64,000 nt of DNA from Natronospira bacteriovora (GTDB lineage: Bacteria; Pseudomonadota; Gammaproteobacteria; Natronospirales; Natronospiraceae), in contig NZ_JAVDDT010000004.1 in NCBI RefSeq assembly GCF_030848495.1, positions 62,001-126,000 on the forward strand. Reading direction: 5' to 3'. The notes under the pieces are model-generated. The model had not been told where the DNA came from. It saw nothing but the letters and a program-made list of their open reading frames with translations, and did not search any database. The position numbers were made by a program, and so were the translations under genes. Shown here piece after piece: positions 10,493 through 19,828 of the stretch; positions within the stretch are counted from its first letter, which is position 1; each line of letters begins with the position of its first letter.

Positions 10493-11368
10493 TTATTGCT
10501 TGAAGAGCTTGTCCAGGGTCTGCTCGTACTCGTGGTAGCCGAGTACTTCATACAGCTCCTCGCGGGTCTGCATGCGATCAATCACGTTCTTCTGCGTGCC
10601 TTCCTGACGCAGGGTCTGATAGACCCCCAGCGCCGCCTTGCTCATGGCGCGGAAAGCAGACAGGGGATACAGGGCCAGGCGTACACCGGCGTCGCCAAGT
10701 TCCTCGGTGGTGAACAGCGGGGTCTTGCCGAACTCGGTGATGTTGGCCAATACCGGCACGCCCACCGCATCGATGAACTGGCGATATTCGTCCAGGGTCT
10801 GCAGGGCCTCGGCAAAGATCATGTCCGCACCGGCCTCGACATAGGCACAGGCCCGGTCGATGGCGGCCTGCTGGCCCTCAACCGCATGGGCGTCAGTGCG
10901 CGCCATGATGACGAACTTGTCGTCCTGGCGGCCATCCACCCCGGCGCGGATGCGATCGGCCATCTCTTCCTGTGACACCAGGGCCTTGCCCGGGCGATGG
11001 CCGCAGCGCTTGGCGGCCACCTGGTCTTCCAGGTGCAGGCCGGCGGCACCGGCGCGGGTCATTTCCCGCACCGTGCGCTGGATGTTGAAGGCCTGACCGA
11101 AGCCGGTGTCGGCATCCACCAGCAGGGGCAGATCGCTGGCCGCGGTAATGCGGCGGATGTCCTCGCAGACATCATTGAGGCTGGTCATGCCCAGATCGGG
11201 CAGGCCAAAGGAGGCATTGGCCACCCCGGCGCCAGACAGATAGATGGCACGGAAACCGGCCTGCTCGGCCAGCAGGGCGGAATAGGCGTTGATCGTACCC
11301 GCCACCTGCAGCGGACGCTCGGCTTCAAGGGCCTGCCAAAGGCGGGCACCGGCAGAATCCTGACTCAT
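10493..11368 (-). CDS. prpB: 2-methylisocitrate lyase
   Basis: PrpB cleaves 2-methylisocitrate to pyruvate and succinate, the last step of the methylcitrate cycle. It belongs to the PEP mutase/isocitrate lyase superfamily. The metal-binding DADTGFG is at about 85-91 and the signature KRCGH is at 120-124. I choose the start giving [15 protein letters not shown] (291 residues) with a GAGGT ribosome site; the longer open frame upstream is low-complexity and lies outside the family. It is first in the prpBCD order on this strand, so the operon promoter should lie within 11369-11520. Confidence 0.95.
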   Translation of the reverse strand: MSQDSAGARLWQALEAERPLQVAGTINAYSALLAEQAGFRAIYLSGAGVANASFGLPDLGMTSLNDVCEDIRRITAASDLPLLVDADTGFGQAFNIQRTVREMTRAGAAGLHLEDQVAAKRCGHRPGKALVSQEEMADRIRAGVDGRQDDKFVIMARTDAHAVEGQQAAIDRACAYVEAGADMIFAEALQTLDEYRQFIDAVGVPVLANITEFGKTPLFTTEELGDAGVRLALYPLSAFRAMSKAALGVYQTLRQEGTQKNVIDRMQTREELYEVLGYHEYEQTLDKLFKQ

Positions 11369-11478
11369 GCGGACCTCATTCGATAAGACGTTCGGGAGGG
11401 GACCCAGCCCCTTTGGGGCCGCCGATTCTACCGGATTGGGTGATTCGGCGCCATTTACCCGAGGGCGGTGGCCCCTAT

Positions 11479-11513
11479 TGCCCCCTGTAGGCGCGGAAAA
11501 TAATTTCCGAATT
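11479..11513. repeat. Solitary REP-like half unit upstream of prpB
   Basis: The sequence CCCCCTGTAGGCGCGGA repeats the start of the element at 4516 and is followed by a short GGAAA-TTTCC hairpin. It lies in the 387-base gap between prpB and the first cold-shock gene (11369-11755). The rest of that gap holds the cold-shock promoter and long leader, and I see no other gene there. Confidence 0.6.
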
Positions 11514-11516
11514 TTC

Positions 11517-11545
11517 TTGCATTCCCCCCTCAACCCGCGTATAAG
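11517..11545 (+). promoter_or_regulatory. Probable promoter of cold-shock gene 1, with a long leader
   Basis: TTGCAT, a 17-base spacer and TATAAG form a plausible sigma70 promoter. It would give an untranslated leader of about 200 bases before the cold-shock gene at 11756, which fits the long thermosensing leaders known for cspA-type mRNAs. The -35 match is partial, and the call is by pattern and context. Confidence 0.45.
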
Positions 11546-11755
11546 GGACATCGCTGTCGCAGTAAGTAGTTCGAAAAGAGCAGGATCCCGTCTGGTTTTC
11601 CCCTCCGATCGAAAGACCCTCTGCAGGATGCTGCCCGCCGGGATCAAGTCGCCCGCAGGCTGAAACTGCCCCCCAGGATCGGCATTTCAAGAACAGCATT
11701 AACGGAGTCCATGACGGGCTCGCTCAAAATCAAGTAGTTAAAGGTAGTAAGTAAC

Positions 11756-11959
11756 ATGCAAACCGGTACTGTTAAGTGGTTCAACGAATCCAAGGGTTTT
11801 GGCTTTATCGCTCCTGAAGATGGCGGCAAGGACGTTTTCGTCCATTTCTCCGGCATCGCCGGCGACGGCTTCAAGACCCTGGCCGAAGGCCAGCGCGTTC
11901 AGTTTGAGTCGAAAGAAGGCCCGAAGGGTCTCCAGGCTGTGGAAGTTTCCGCAATCTGA
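11756..11959 (+). CDS. Cold-shock protein, CspA family (copy 1)
   Basis: This is a 67-residue single-domain OB-fold protein that binds single-stranded RNA and DNA. The RNP1 motif KGFGFI and the RNP2 motif VFVHF are both present, starting [18 protein letters not shown]. It differs from the second copy at 13189-13392 by only four residues, all in the last third (S to T twice, and the final AI to PA). A perfect hairpin terminator follows at 12002. The specific csp number cannot be assigned from sequence. Confidence 0.97.
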   Translation: MQTGTVKWFNESKGFGFIAPEDGGKDVFVHFSGIAGDGFKTLAEGQRVQFESKEGPKGLQAVEVSAI

Positions 11960-12001
11960 AGTATCGACTCAGTCGCCCGCGCGGCACTGAATTCGATACG
12001 G

Positions 12002-12027
12002 AAAAGCCCCGCCTCGGCGGGGCTTTT
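12002..12027. terminator. Bidirectional terminator between cold-shock gene 1 and acuI
   Basis: AAAAGCCCCGCC pairs perfectly with GGCGGGGCTTTT around TC, with T runs on both sides. It can end the plus-strand cold-shock gene and the minus-strand acuI, which converge here. Its core is identical to the terminator at 13121-13148. Confidence 0.9.
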
Positions 12028-12053
12028 TCTTTTCCGGGGTTACGCATCTGCAC

Positions 12054-13046
<993 letters not shown>

Positions 13047-13120
13047 GGTCGTCTCTCCCTGCGGGGCTGAATGAACATCGAGGATCGGCATTGTGCCATG
13101 AGGCGGCATTGGGGGAAAAA

Positions 13121-13148
13121 GAAAGGCCCCGCCTCGGCGGGGCCTTTC
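13121..13148 (-). terminator. Terminator of cold-shock gene 2
   Basis: GAAAGGCCCCGCC pairs perfectly with GGCGGGGCCTTTC around TC, and a T-rich run (TTTCTTTTTC) follows on the minus strand. It starts 40 bases after the cold-shock stop. The distance and core copy the arrangement behind cold-shock gene 1. Confidence 0.9.
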
Positions 13149-13188
13149 CAGATCCGGTGTCGATCACTGCAGACCGACATCGGTGGCC

Positions 13189-13392
13189 TTAGGCGGGTGT
13201 CACTTCCACGGCCTGGAGACCCTTGGGGCCTTCCTTGGTTTCAAACTGCACACGCTGTCCTTCAGCCAGGGTCTTGAAGCCGTCGCCGGCGATGCCGGAG
13301 AAGTGCACGAAGACATCCTTGCCACCGTCCTCGGGTGCGATGAAACCAAAACCCTTGGACTCGTTGAACCACTTAACGGTACCGGTCTGCAT
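13189..13392 (-). CDS. Cold-shock protein, CspA family (copy 2)
   Basis: This is a 67-residue single-domain cold-shock protein with the same RNP1 (KGFGFI) and RNP2 (VFVHF) motifs as copy 1 and 63 of 67 residues identical. At DNA level the two copies share an exact stretch of about 36 bases in the middle of the gene, while third positions elsewhere differ. It points toward copy 1, with acuI between them. The start [14 protein letters not shown] is taken by analogy; the upstream in-frame extension is the leader. Confidence 0.97.
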   Translation of the reverse strand: MQTGTVKWFNESKGFGFIAPEDGGKDVFVHFSGIAGDGFKTLAEGQRVQFETKEGPKGLQAVEVTPA

Positions 13393-13582
13393 ACTTCTAC
13401 CTTCCTTACTTGTGTAATGGAGAATGCTGGCGGGGTTCGATGGTCCGGGGAGCTTCCAATACCTGGCGAGAAAATCACGCGGGGGGAATTTCACCGGGGC
13501 CCTCGGCCCCTGTTACTCTGATGATTCGGCGGTTGGCTGTCGTTTGCGGCCTCGCTTTCACATTCAATAACCAGCACGATCA

Positions 13583-13612
13583 ATAATAGTTGGCGATTTC
13601 GGAAAATGACAA
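13583..13612 (-). promoter_or_regulatory. Probable promoter of cold-shock gene 2, with a long leader
   Basis: On the minus strand TTGTCA, an 18-base spacer and TATTAT form a good sigma70 promoter. The inferred leader is about 185 bases, similar to that of copy 1. The region between the leader and the aldo/keto reductase gene holds no other gene. Confidence 0.5.
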
Positions 13613-13659
13613 GTCACCCTGGGTGAAATTTTGGTGACGGCCAACTGGGAGATGGCACG

Positions 13660-14490
13660 ATGTGGACCGTGGAATGCAATGGCGCGCAGATTCCCGCGCT
13701 CGGTTTTGGCACCTTTCAGCTCGAGCCGGAGGACGCCCTGCGCATGGTGGACCACGCCATCCAGGCCGGCTACCGGCATATCGACACCGCCCAGATCTAC
13801 GATAACGAGGCCGCCGTGGGCGAAGCCATTGCCCATGCCCCGGTGCGCCGGGAAGAGCTGTTTCTCACCACCAAGGTCTGGATCAATGCCATGCGCCCGG
13901 GCAAGCTGGAGGCCTCGGTGGAGGAGAGCCTGGGCAAGCTGCAGACGGACTACGTGGATCTGCTTCTGCTGCACTGGCCCAATCCCAAGGTGGAGTTCCA
14001 GGCCATGTTCGACAGCCTCAACGCGGTGCGGGAGCAAGGCCTGGCCCGGCATACCGGTGTCAGCAACTACCCCAGTGACTGGCTGGCCCGGGCCCGCGAG
14101 GCGAGCCGTGGCCCGCTGGTCACCAACCAGATCGAATACCACCCCTTCCTGGCCCAGAAGACCCTGCAGCCCATGCTGCGCGAGGCCGGCATGGCCGTGA
14201 CCGCCTACTGCCCCCTGGCCCAGGGCCGGGTGTTCGAGAGCGACACCCTCAAGGCCATTGGCGAGGCCCACGGCAAGAACCCCGGACAGGTGGCCCTGCG
14301 CTGGCTGATCCAGCAGGACGGCGTCATCGCCATCCCGCGCTCCAGTCGGGAAGCCAACGCCAGCGCCAACATCGACATTTTCGATTTCGAGCTGAGCGAA
14401 AAGGAAATGTCACAGGTCGCCGACCTGGCCGACCCCAACGGGCGCGTCATCAGCCCTGAGGGGCTGGCGCCGGAATGGGACCCCAAATAA
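13660..14490 (+). CDS. Aldo/keto reductase (2,5-diketogluconate reductase-like)
   Basis: This is an NADPH-dependent TIM-barrel aldo/keto reductase of 276 residues. The catalytic tetrad is visible: Asp and Tyr in HIDTAQIYDNE, Lys in LTTKVW and His in LLLHWP. The C-terminal cofactor segment IAIPRSSREANASANIDIFDF is conserved. Overall it resembles the DkgB/YafB type that reduces aldehydes such as methylglyoxal or diketogluconate; the physiological substrate is unknown. A GGGAG site precedes the ATG. The gene stands alone between cold-shock gene 2 and a repeat. Confidence 0.93.
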   Translation: MWTVECNGAQIPALGFGTFQLEPEDALRMVDHAIQAGYRHIDTAQIYDNEAAVGEAIAHAPVRREELFLTTKVWINAMRPGKLEASVEESLGKLQTDYVDLLLLHWPNPKVEFQAMFDSLNAVREQGLARHTGVSNYPSDWLARAREASRGPLVTNQIEYHPFLAQKTLQPMLREAGMAVTAYCPLAQGRVFESDTLKAIGEAHGKNPGQVALRWLIQQDGVIAIPRSSREANASANIDIFDFELSEKEMSQVADLADPNGRVISPEGLAPEWDPK

Positions 14491-14574
14491 AGTTCCCAGT
14501 GAACAGATGAAAGTGAACAGACGGTGCCGAAGCCCTGGTTTTTCTGTTCACTGGGAACTGTTCACTGTTCACTC
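14491..14574. repeat. Inverted repeat of GTTCACTGGGAACTG units (copy 2)
   Basis: It begins right after the aldo/keto reductase stop. The left arm carries AGTTCCCAGTGAACAG and AGTGAACAG; the right arm carries CTGTTCACTGGGAACTG and two further TTCACT units. It has the same building blocks as 9143-9223 and forms a hairpin that could also end the plus-strand transcript. Confidence 0.85.
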
Positions 14575-14587
14575 TCGCGGAAAAAAA

Positions 14588-14607
14588 CGGGCCCCTGACG
14601 GGGCCCG
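14588..14607 (-). terminator. Terminator of the prolyl oligopeptidase gene
   Basis: CGGGCCCC pairs perfectly with GGGGCCCG around a four-base loop, followed on the minus strand by seven Ts. It lies 21 bases after the stop of the peptidase gene. Confidence 0.88.
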
Positions 14608-14628
14608 CTAACCTTCCTTATTGCCAAT

Positions 14629-16824
14629 TCACTCTAATTCCAGCCCCAGATGCTCCGCCAGGAACGCCCAGCGGTCGCGGGCTTCCTCGATGCGCATGGA
14701 GGTGGACATACCGGCGCCGTGGCCGGCGCGGTCCTCGATGCGAATGAGCATGGGGCTGCTGCTGTCCGGGGACTGCTTGTACTGCAGCATGGCCGCGTAC
14801 TTGAAGCTGTGGCCCGGCACCACGCGATCATCGTGATCGGCGGTGGTGACGAGAATCGGCGGGTAATCATGATTCTCGGCGATGTTGTGATACGGCGAGT
14901 AAGTCAGCTGCACCTCGAAGTCTTCCTTCACCTCGGGGTTGCCGTAGTCCGGTGCCCAGCCGGCACCGACGGTGAATTTGTGGAAGCGCAGCATGTCCAT
15001 CACGCCCACCGCGGGCAGGGCGGCGCCGAACAGCTCGGGGCGCTGATTGACCACCGCGCCCACCAGCAGGCCGCCGTTGGAACGGCCATAGATACCCAGA
15101 TTGGTCGGCGAGGTGTAACCCTCGTCGATCAGGTATTCGGCGGCGGCGATGAAATCATCAAACACGTTCTGCTTGTTCTCGCGCACCCCGGCCTGATGCC
15201 ATTCACGCCCGTACTCGCCGCCGCCCCGGATATTGGCGGAGGCGTAGATGCCACCCTGCTCCATCCAGGCCAGGTTCTCCACCGAGAAGGAAGGCAGGAT
15301 GGGGATGTTGAAGCCGCCATAGCCGTAGAGCAGGGTCGGCGTGGCGCCATCGATCTCGATATCCCGACGATGGGTGATGAACATCGGCACTTCGGTGCCA
15401 TCCGTCGATTCGTAGAACAACTGCCGGGTGACGTAGTCCTCGGGGTCAAATCCACTCAACTCGGGCTGGCGGAAGATTTCCGCTTCGTCCCAGTCGCCCG
15501 GCTTGTGATGGAAGACCGTGGTGGGATAGAGGAAGGAGCTGAAGGAGAAGAACAGCTCGCCGTCACGGCCGCTGTTGACGCTGCCGACGGTACCCAGGGT
15601 AGGCAAGTCGATGTCATGGGCGGCGTCGCCGTTGCGGCTGAACAAGGTCAGACGGCTGTGGGCATCTTCCATGTAATTGACCACGAAGAAGTCTTCCATG
15701 GCATTGACGCCACGGATAACACGCTCGCCTTCTTCCACCAGCGTCTGCCAGTTATCACGCTCGGAGGCGGTAATGTCCACGGCGATGATGCGGCCACGGG
15801 GGGCATCGGCCGTGGTGTGGAAATAGAAGGTCTCTCCGTCGTTGTCGAGGAAATGGTAGCCACCATCGAAATCGTCCAGCAGCTCCACCACGGTCCCGTC
15901 CAGTGAGGGGTTCTCGGGATCCTGCAGATCCATGTAATAGACCCGGTTGCGGCGATCGGTGCCCTCGCGGACCGTCAGAATGAGGTAGCGACCGTCGTCG
16001 GTCACCTCGGGAACGAATCGCCAGTCGGGCCGGTCCGGCCGTTCATAGACCAGAACGTTGTCGTCCTGATCCTGACCCATGCGGTGATAGAAGACCCGAT
16101 GATCCTCATTCGGCGCGGTCAGGGGATCGCCCTCGGGCTCGGGATAGCGGCTGTAGAAGAAACCGGCATGATCGTGGGTCCAGGCAGCTGGCGAATACTT
16201 GATCCACTCCAGGAAGTCGCCGGTGTCCTCACCAGACTCGATATGACGGATATGAAAGCTCTGCCAATCGGATCCGCCTTCGGCCTTGCCGTAGGCGATG
16301 TATTCCCCGTCTTCACGCACCGAGGTCATGGTGAGCGAGACAGTGCCATCCTCGGAGAAGCGGTTGGGGTCGATCAGAACACTGGGCTCATCGTCCAGCT
16401 CGGAGAGCCAGTAGAGGACATCGTGGTCCTGCAGGCCGTCATTGTGGCGATAGAAGTAACGCCCGGCTTTTTCGCTGGGAACCGAGTAACGCTCGAAATC
16501 CCACAGCTCGGTCATGCGCGCCTTGAAGCGCTCGCGACCCTCCAGACCCTCCAGGTGCCTGAAGGTGAGCTCGTTCTGGGCGTTGATCCAGTCACGCACT
16601 TCCTCGCTGTCCAGTTCTTCCAGCCAGCGGTAGGGGTCGGCGATCTCGTGACCGTGGATGGTTTCCACCAGATCCTGGCGGCGCGTCTCGGGATAGTCGT
16701 AAGCGGCACGCTCGGCCACCCGTTCGCTCTGGTCACGCTCACAGGCCGTGAGAGACAGGGCAAGCGCCGCGGCCACACCGAGGGCCACGGCGGAAGCCGG
16801 AAACGGTTTCAGGCGATCTTTCAT
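14629..16824 (-). CDS. Prolyl oligopeptidase family lipoprotein (S9A)
   Basis: This is a serine peptidase that cleaves short proline-containing peptides. The 731-residue protein has an N-terminal signal with a lipobox-like LSLTAC (Cys28), so an envelope lipoprotein is likely. A seven-bladed propeller region follows (about 90-450), then an alpha/beta-hydrolase domain with the nucleophile in GRSNGG (Ser582), the acid in ADHDDRVVP and the base in AGHGAG (His702). These motifs are typical of S9A prolyl endopeptidases. It is a single-gene unit with its own terminator. An exported peptidase fits peptide feeding. Confidence 0.94.
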   Translation of the reverse strand: MKDRLKPFPASAVALGVAAALALSLTACERDQSERVAERAAYDYPETRRQDLVETIHGHEIADPYRWLEELDSEEVRDWINAQNELTFRHLEGLEGRERFKARMTELWDFERYSVPSEKAGRYFYRHNDGLQDHDVLYWLSELDDEPSVLIDPNRFSEDGTVSLTMTSVREDGEYIAYGKAEGGSDWQSFHIRHIESGEDTGDFLEWIKYSPAAWTHDHAGFFYSRYPEPEGDPLTAPNEDHRVFYHRMGQDQDDNVLVYERPDRPDWRFVPEVTDDGRYLILTVREGTDRRNRVYYMDLQDPENPSLDGTVVELLDDFDGGYHFLDNDGETFYFHTTADAPRGRIIAVDITASERDNWQTLVEEGERVIRGVNAMEDFFVVNYMEDAHSRLTLFSRNGDAAHDIDLPTLGTVGSVNSGRDGELFFSFSSFLYPTTVFHHKPGDWDEAEIFRQPELSGFDPEDYVTRQLFYESTDGTEVPMFITHRRDIEIDGATPTLLYGYGGFNIPILPSFSVENLAWMEQGGIYASANIRGGGEYGREWHQAGVRENKQNVFDDFIAAAEYLIDEGYTSPTNLGIYGRSNGGLLVGAVVNQRPELFGAALPAVGVMDMLRFHKFTVGAGWAPDYGNPEVKEDFEVQLTYSPYHNIAENHDYPPILVTTADHDDRVVPGHSFKYAAMLQYKQSPDSSSPMLIRIEDRAGHGAGMSTSMRIEEARDRWAFLAEHLGLELE

Positions 16825-16915
16825 CAGGGACTCCTGTCGTGTTTGTCGTGCAGGTGAGTACTGTCAGACAAGGAAAAGACAGTAGGACAAATCCGGGGTT
16901 CAGGCAAAACCGGCC

Positions 16916-17110
16916 TCAACGGCCCTCATCGCCCGAATCCGGCTGGCGGTGAATCGGCCAGTCGGTAAAGGCAAACCAGAGCAGAAAGGCGATATTGACC
17001 AGGGGCAGGAGCATCAGCAGACCCAGCCAGGGGCTGAAACCCGCCTTGCCGGCGATGCGGTACCAGCTCACGCCGACGATGATTGCGAGCAGCAGGGCAA
17101 TGATGGCCAT
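16916..17110 (-). CDS. Small two-helix membrane protein of unknown function
   Basis: The predicted protein has 64 residues with two hydrophobic segments (about 2-15 and 27-47) and a charged C-terminal tail. A GGGAGAG ribosome site seven bases before the ATG supports it as a real gene. I do not recognise the family with certainty; short proteins with WYRIAGKAGFSPWLGLLMLLP-like sequence are common beside other genes and lack assigned roles. It is divergent from the next membrane protein gene. Confidence 0.65.
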   Translation of the reverse strand: MAIIALLLAIIVGVSWYRIAGKAGFSPWLGLLMLLPLVNIAFLLWFAFTDWPIHRQPDSGDEGR

Positions 17111-17203
17111 GATTCTCTCCCGTCAGTAGGCTTCGAAAACCGGCCCATGTTGGCATAATCAGGGACGTGATTCCGCAGCGGCCGATTCTGGAGGAGAAGG
17201 GCA

Positions 17204-17563
17204 ATGCAGCAACTGCTGGCGATCGTCTTCGCCGTCATCATTCTGGTCACGGGTCTGGGCCTGCTGGCCTGGCTGGTGGCCAGCGGGCTGTGGACGCCCA
17301 TCGACCCGCTGATTGCCGCCCTGTACGCCGGGCTGACGGGCGCCTTCTGGCTGCTGGCCGCCTGGCGCCTGTTCGGACCCCGCCGGGCGCGTGCCCATGT
17401 TCTCAGTGCCGCTGCCCTGATCATGGTGGTCACGGTGCTGGAGCTGGGCCTGATCCTGCTCACCGGCGCCTACACCGGTGTGGGCCTCACCCTGGCTGTG
17501 CTCGGCAGCAGCGGCGGCCTGGTATTCACCGTGGTCTCCGGTCTGATGAGCGAGACCGATTGA
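17204..17563 (+). CDS. Hypothetical four-helix membrane protein
   Basis: The product is a 119-residue, strongly hydrophobic protein with about four membrane segments (near 3-24, 34-54, 66-85 and 91-112) and almost no soluble part. A GGAGGAG site precedes the ATG. No family is recognised. Its stop lies six bases from the convergent MBL-fold gene. It is probably expressed from the 93-base divergent region shared with the 64-residue protein. Confidence 0.7.
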   Translation: MQQLLAIVFAVIILVTGLGLLAWLVASGLWTPIDPLIAALYAGLTGAFWLLAAWRLFGPRRARAHVLSAAALIMVVTVLELGLILLTGAYTGVGLTLAVLGSSGGLVFTVVSGLMSETD

Positions 17564-17569
17564 GGGTAC

Positions 17570-18529
17570 TCAGCCCCGCTGACTCAGCCAGTGATCCAGG
17601 CCCTGGGCATCCAGCTGCAGATCCATGCCCAGGAGTTCCCTTGCCTTTGTGTCGGCATCCGCGATGCCGTGTCTGGCCAGGCGGTCGGCCTCATGGTCGA
17701 TCAGATCCCGCTCGATGGCGCTGATGCGATCATCGGCGTCCCGGTTGGCCTCGGCGATGGCCACGAAGGCATCCAGTTCCTCGTGCAGGGTGCGGGCATG
17801 CCGATCCAGATCCGTGACGCGGCTGTAATGGGTGAGGAAGCAGGCATTTGGCTCAAAGCTCATGATGCGATCCACCGAGGCGTGGTAGGCATCGGGATCG
17901 AAATGCACCGGCGTGGTGGTGGGCAGGATGAACTCGCCCTGGTCGGTATCCAGTTCCCGGTAGGAAACGCCAAAGGTGTCGCCGGTGAACACGGCGTGTG
18001 AGCGGTCATCGAAGATGCAGTAATGATGCCTGGCATGGCCGGGGGTGTGAAACAGGGTGAGGCGGCGCTCGCCCAGTCGCAGCACCATGCCGTCCCGCGA
18101 CTCCCGCACCCGTTCCGGTGCAATCGGCGGGATCTCGCCATACAGTTTGTGGAAGGCCTCATCCCCGTAGACTGCCCGGGTGCCGGCCACGAGCTTGCTC
18201 GGGTCCACCATGTGCCGGGCACCCCGGGGATGAACGATGCAGATGGCATTGGGCAGGTGGCGGATCAGTTCGCCGGCGCCCCCGGCATGATCCAGGTGAA
18301 TATGGGTCAGCAGGATGTAGTCCACGGCTTCCGGCTTGAGGCCGGCCTCGTCCAGGGCCGCCAGCAGGGCCGGCACCGAATGGGTGGTGCCCGTGTCCAC
18401 GTAGGCGGCTCGCCCCTGATCCACGATCAGATGGCTGGCATCGAAGTGGGCCCGATGGTAATCGGTGTCGATGGCCGTGATGCCGTGGGGAAAGGCAGTC
18501 AGTCGCGGACGGTTGGTGTTGCGGCTCAT
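17570..18529 (-). CDS. MBL-fold metallohydrolase
   Basis: This is a metallo-beta-lactamase-fold hydrolase of 319 residues from the preferred start MSRNTNRPRLTAF (CGGAG site). The dinuclear zinc motif HIHLDH is at 76-81, followed by downstream ligands in FHTPGHARHH and AVFTGDTFG, and by FLTHYSRV. The fold and motif are clear, and the arrangement resembles glyoxalase II-like thioesterases. The substrate cannot be read from the sequence. It is divergent from the deacetylase-like gene. Confidence 0.88.
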   Translation of the reverse strand: MSRNTNRPRLTAFPHGITAIDTDYHRAHFDASHLIVDQGRAAYVDTGTTHSVPALLAALDEAGLKPEAVDYILLTHIHLDHAGGAGELIRHLPNAICIVHPRGARHMVDPSKLVAGTRAVYGDEAFHKLYGEIPPIAPERVRESRDGMVLRLGERRLTLFHTPGHARHHYCIFDDRSHAVFTGDTFGVSYRELDTDQGEFILPTTTPVHFDPDAYHASVDRIMSFEPNACFLTHYSRVTDLDRHARTLHEELDAFVAIAEANRDADDRISAIERDLIDHEADRLARHGIADADTKARELLGMDLQLDAQGLDHWLSQRG

Positions 18530-18697
18530 AGCGGGCTCCGTGGGCTTGTCACGCATCCTTCCATTCTACCGTGCGGAACGCGCCTGCAGGTGACCCTTGC
18601 GCGCTTTCCCTGGCGGGTCGCATCCAGCGTTGTGCTCCCTGTGGTCTGAACTATGATGCAGTAAGGGAAGCATCACCGCTTGTTCGGGAGTGATCCA

Positions 18698-19819
18698 ATG
18701 AGTGACGCAGGGAATCAGCGCCGGGTTCTTCTCATCAATGATCCGCGGGTGCTGGATCACCGACCAGATGTGGAAGACGAGTTTCTTCCCGGGCGCCTCA
18801 ACAAGCGGGTCCGGGGCATTCTTTCGAGTCTGGTGGTGAAATGGAACTACCCCGAGCATCCGGGGCGAATTACCGCCATTACCGATCTACTTGCGAGCGA
18901 ACCCATAGAGGGGCTGCGCATGGAGGAGGCCCGGCCGGCCAGCCGCGAAGAGCTGAGTCGCGTTCACACGGCCACTTATCTGGAATCCATCTACAAGCTG
19001 CGGGACAAGCACGCCTGGCTGGATGTGGATACCACGGCGGTGTCACCAGGCAGCGTGCAGGCGGCTGAAGTCGCGGCCGGGTCGGCAGTTCGCGCGGTGG
19101 AGGCCGTCATGAAGGGCGAGGCGGACAGTGCCTTCGCCCTCTGCCGTCCGCCGGGGCATCATGCCAATGCCGTTCGTGCCCGCGGTTTCTGCATCTTCAA
19201 TAACGTGGCCGTGGCCGCGGCCCATGCGCAGATGGAACTGGGTTGCGAGCGAGTGCTGATCGTGGACTGGGACGCCCACCATGGCAATGGCACCCAGGAC
19301 ATCTTCTGGGCCAATCCGGACGTGATGCTGTTCGACACCCACCGCTCCTCGCCCTTCTATCCCGGCAGCGGCGCCATGGAGGAAGTGGGTGAAGGCATCG
19401 GCGAGGGCACCACCATCAACGTGCCCCTGCCGGAAGGCTCGGGCGACGCGGCCCTGATCAAGGCCTTCGAGGAGATCCTGACGCCGGCCGCCGAATGGTT
19501 CCAGCCCGATCTCATCCTGGTGTCCGCGGGTTTCGACCCCCACCGCCTGGATCTCTGCCTGAATGCCACCCACGAAGGCTTCAGCGTCCTGACGTCCATT
19601 CTTCAGCAGATGGCTGACCGCCTGTGTGACGGCCGGCTGGCCTTCGTACTGGAGGGCGGCTACAACCTCGTCCCCCTGGCCCGTGGGGTTCATACGGTGC
19701 TGGGCGTACTCAGTGGGAATGCGCCCCGCCAGCCGATCGACCCCGGCCTGTCCGCCGTAGACGAGGCTCGGGAGTTTCACCTCAGCGCCTTTGCGGATGA
19801 AGAGGACGACCGGGCCTGA
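18698..19819 (+). CDS. Histone deacetylase family amidohydrolase
   Basis: This 373-residue protein is a bacterial class II histone-deacetylase-like zinc amidohydrolase. PPGHHA is at 151-156 with the paired active-site histidines, and WDAHHGNGTQ at 191-200 provides Asp192 and His194 as zinc ligands; a third ligand lies in SAGFDPH. Family members remove acetyl groups from polyamines, acetoin-related or protein substrates; which one applies here is unknown. The start is the ATG at 18698 with CGGGAG upstream, preferred over a TTG six codons earlier. It is divergent from the MBL gene. Confidence 0.92.
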   Translation: MSDAGNQRRVLLINDPRVLDHRPDVEDEFLPGRLNKRVRGILSSLVVKWNYPEHPGRITAITDLLASEPIEGLRMEEARPASREELSRVHTATYLESIYKLRDKHAWLDVDTTAVSPGSVQAAEVAAGSAVRAVEAVMKGEADSAFALCRPPGHHANAVRARGFCIFNNVAVAAAHAQMELGCERVLIVDWDAHHGNGTQDIFWANPDVMLFDTHRSSPFYPGSGAMEEVGEGIGEGTTINVPLPEGSGDAALIKAFEEILTPAAEWFQPDLILVSAGFDPHRLDLCLNATHEGFSVLTSILQQMADRLCDGRLAFVLEGGYNLVPLARGVHTVLGVLSGNAPRQPIDPGLSAVDEAREFHLSAFADEEDDRA

Positions 19820-19828
19820 AACGCCGCA

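Noticed and set aside
13611-13637. Operator-like GTCACC-GGTGAC repeat before the aldo/keto reductase
   Set aside because: The six-base arms are short and no regulator is encoded nearby; too weak to call.
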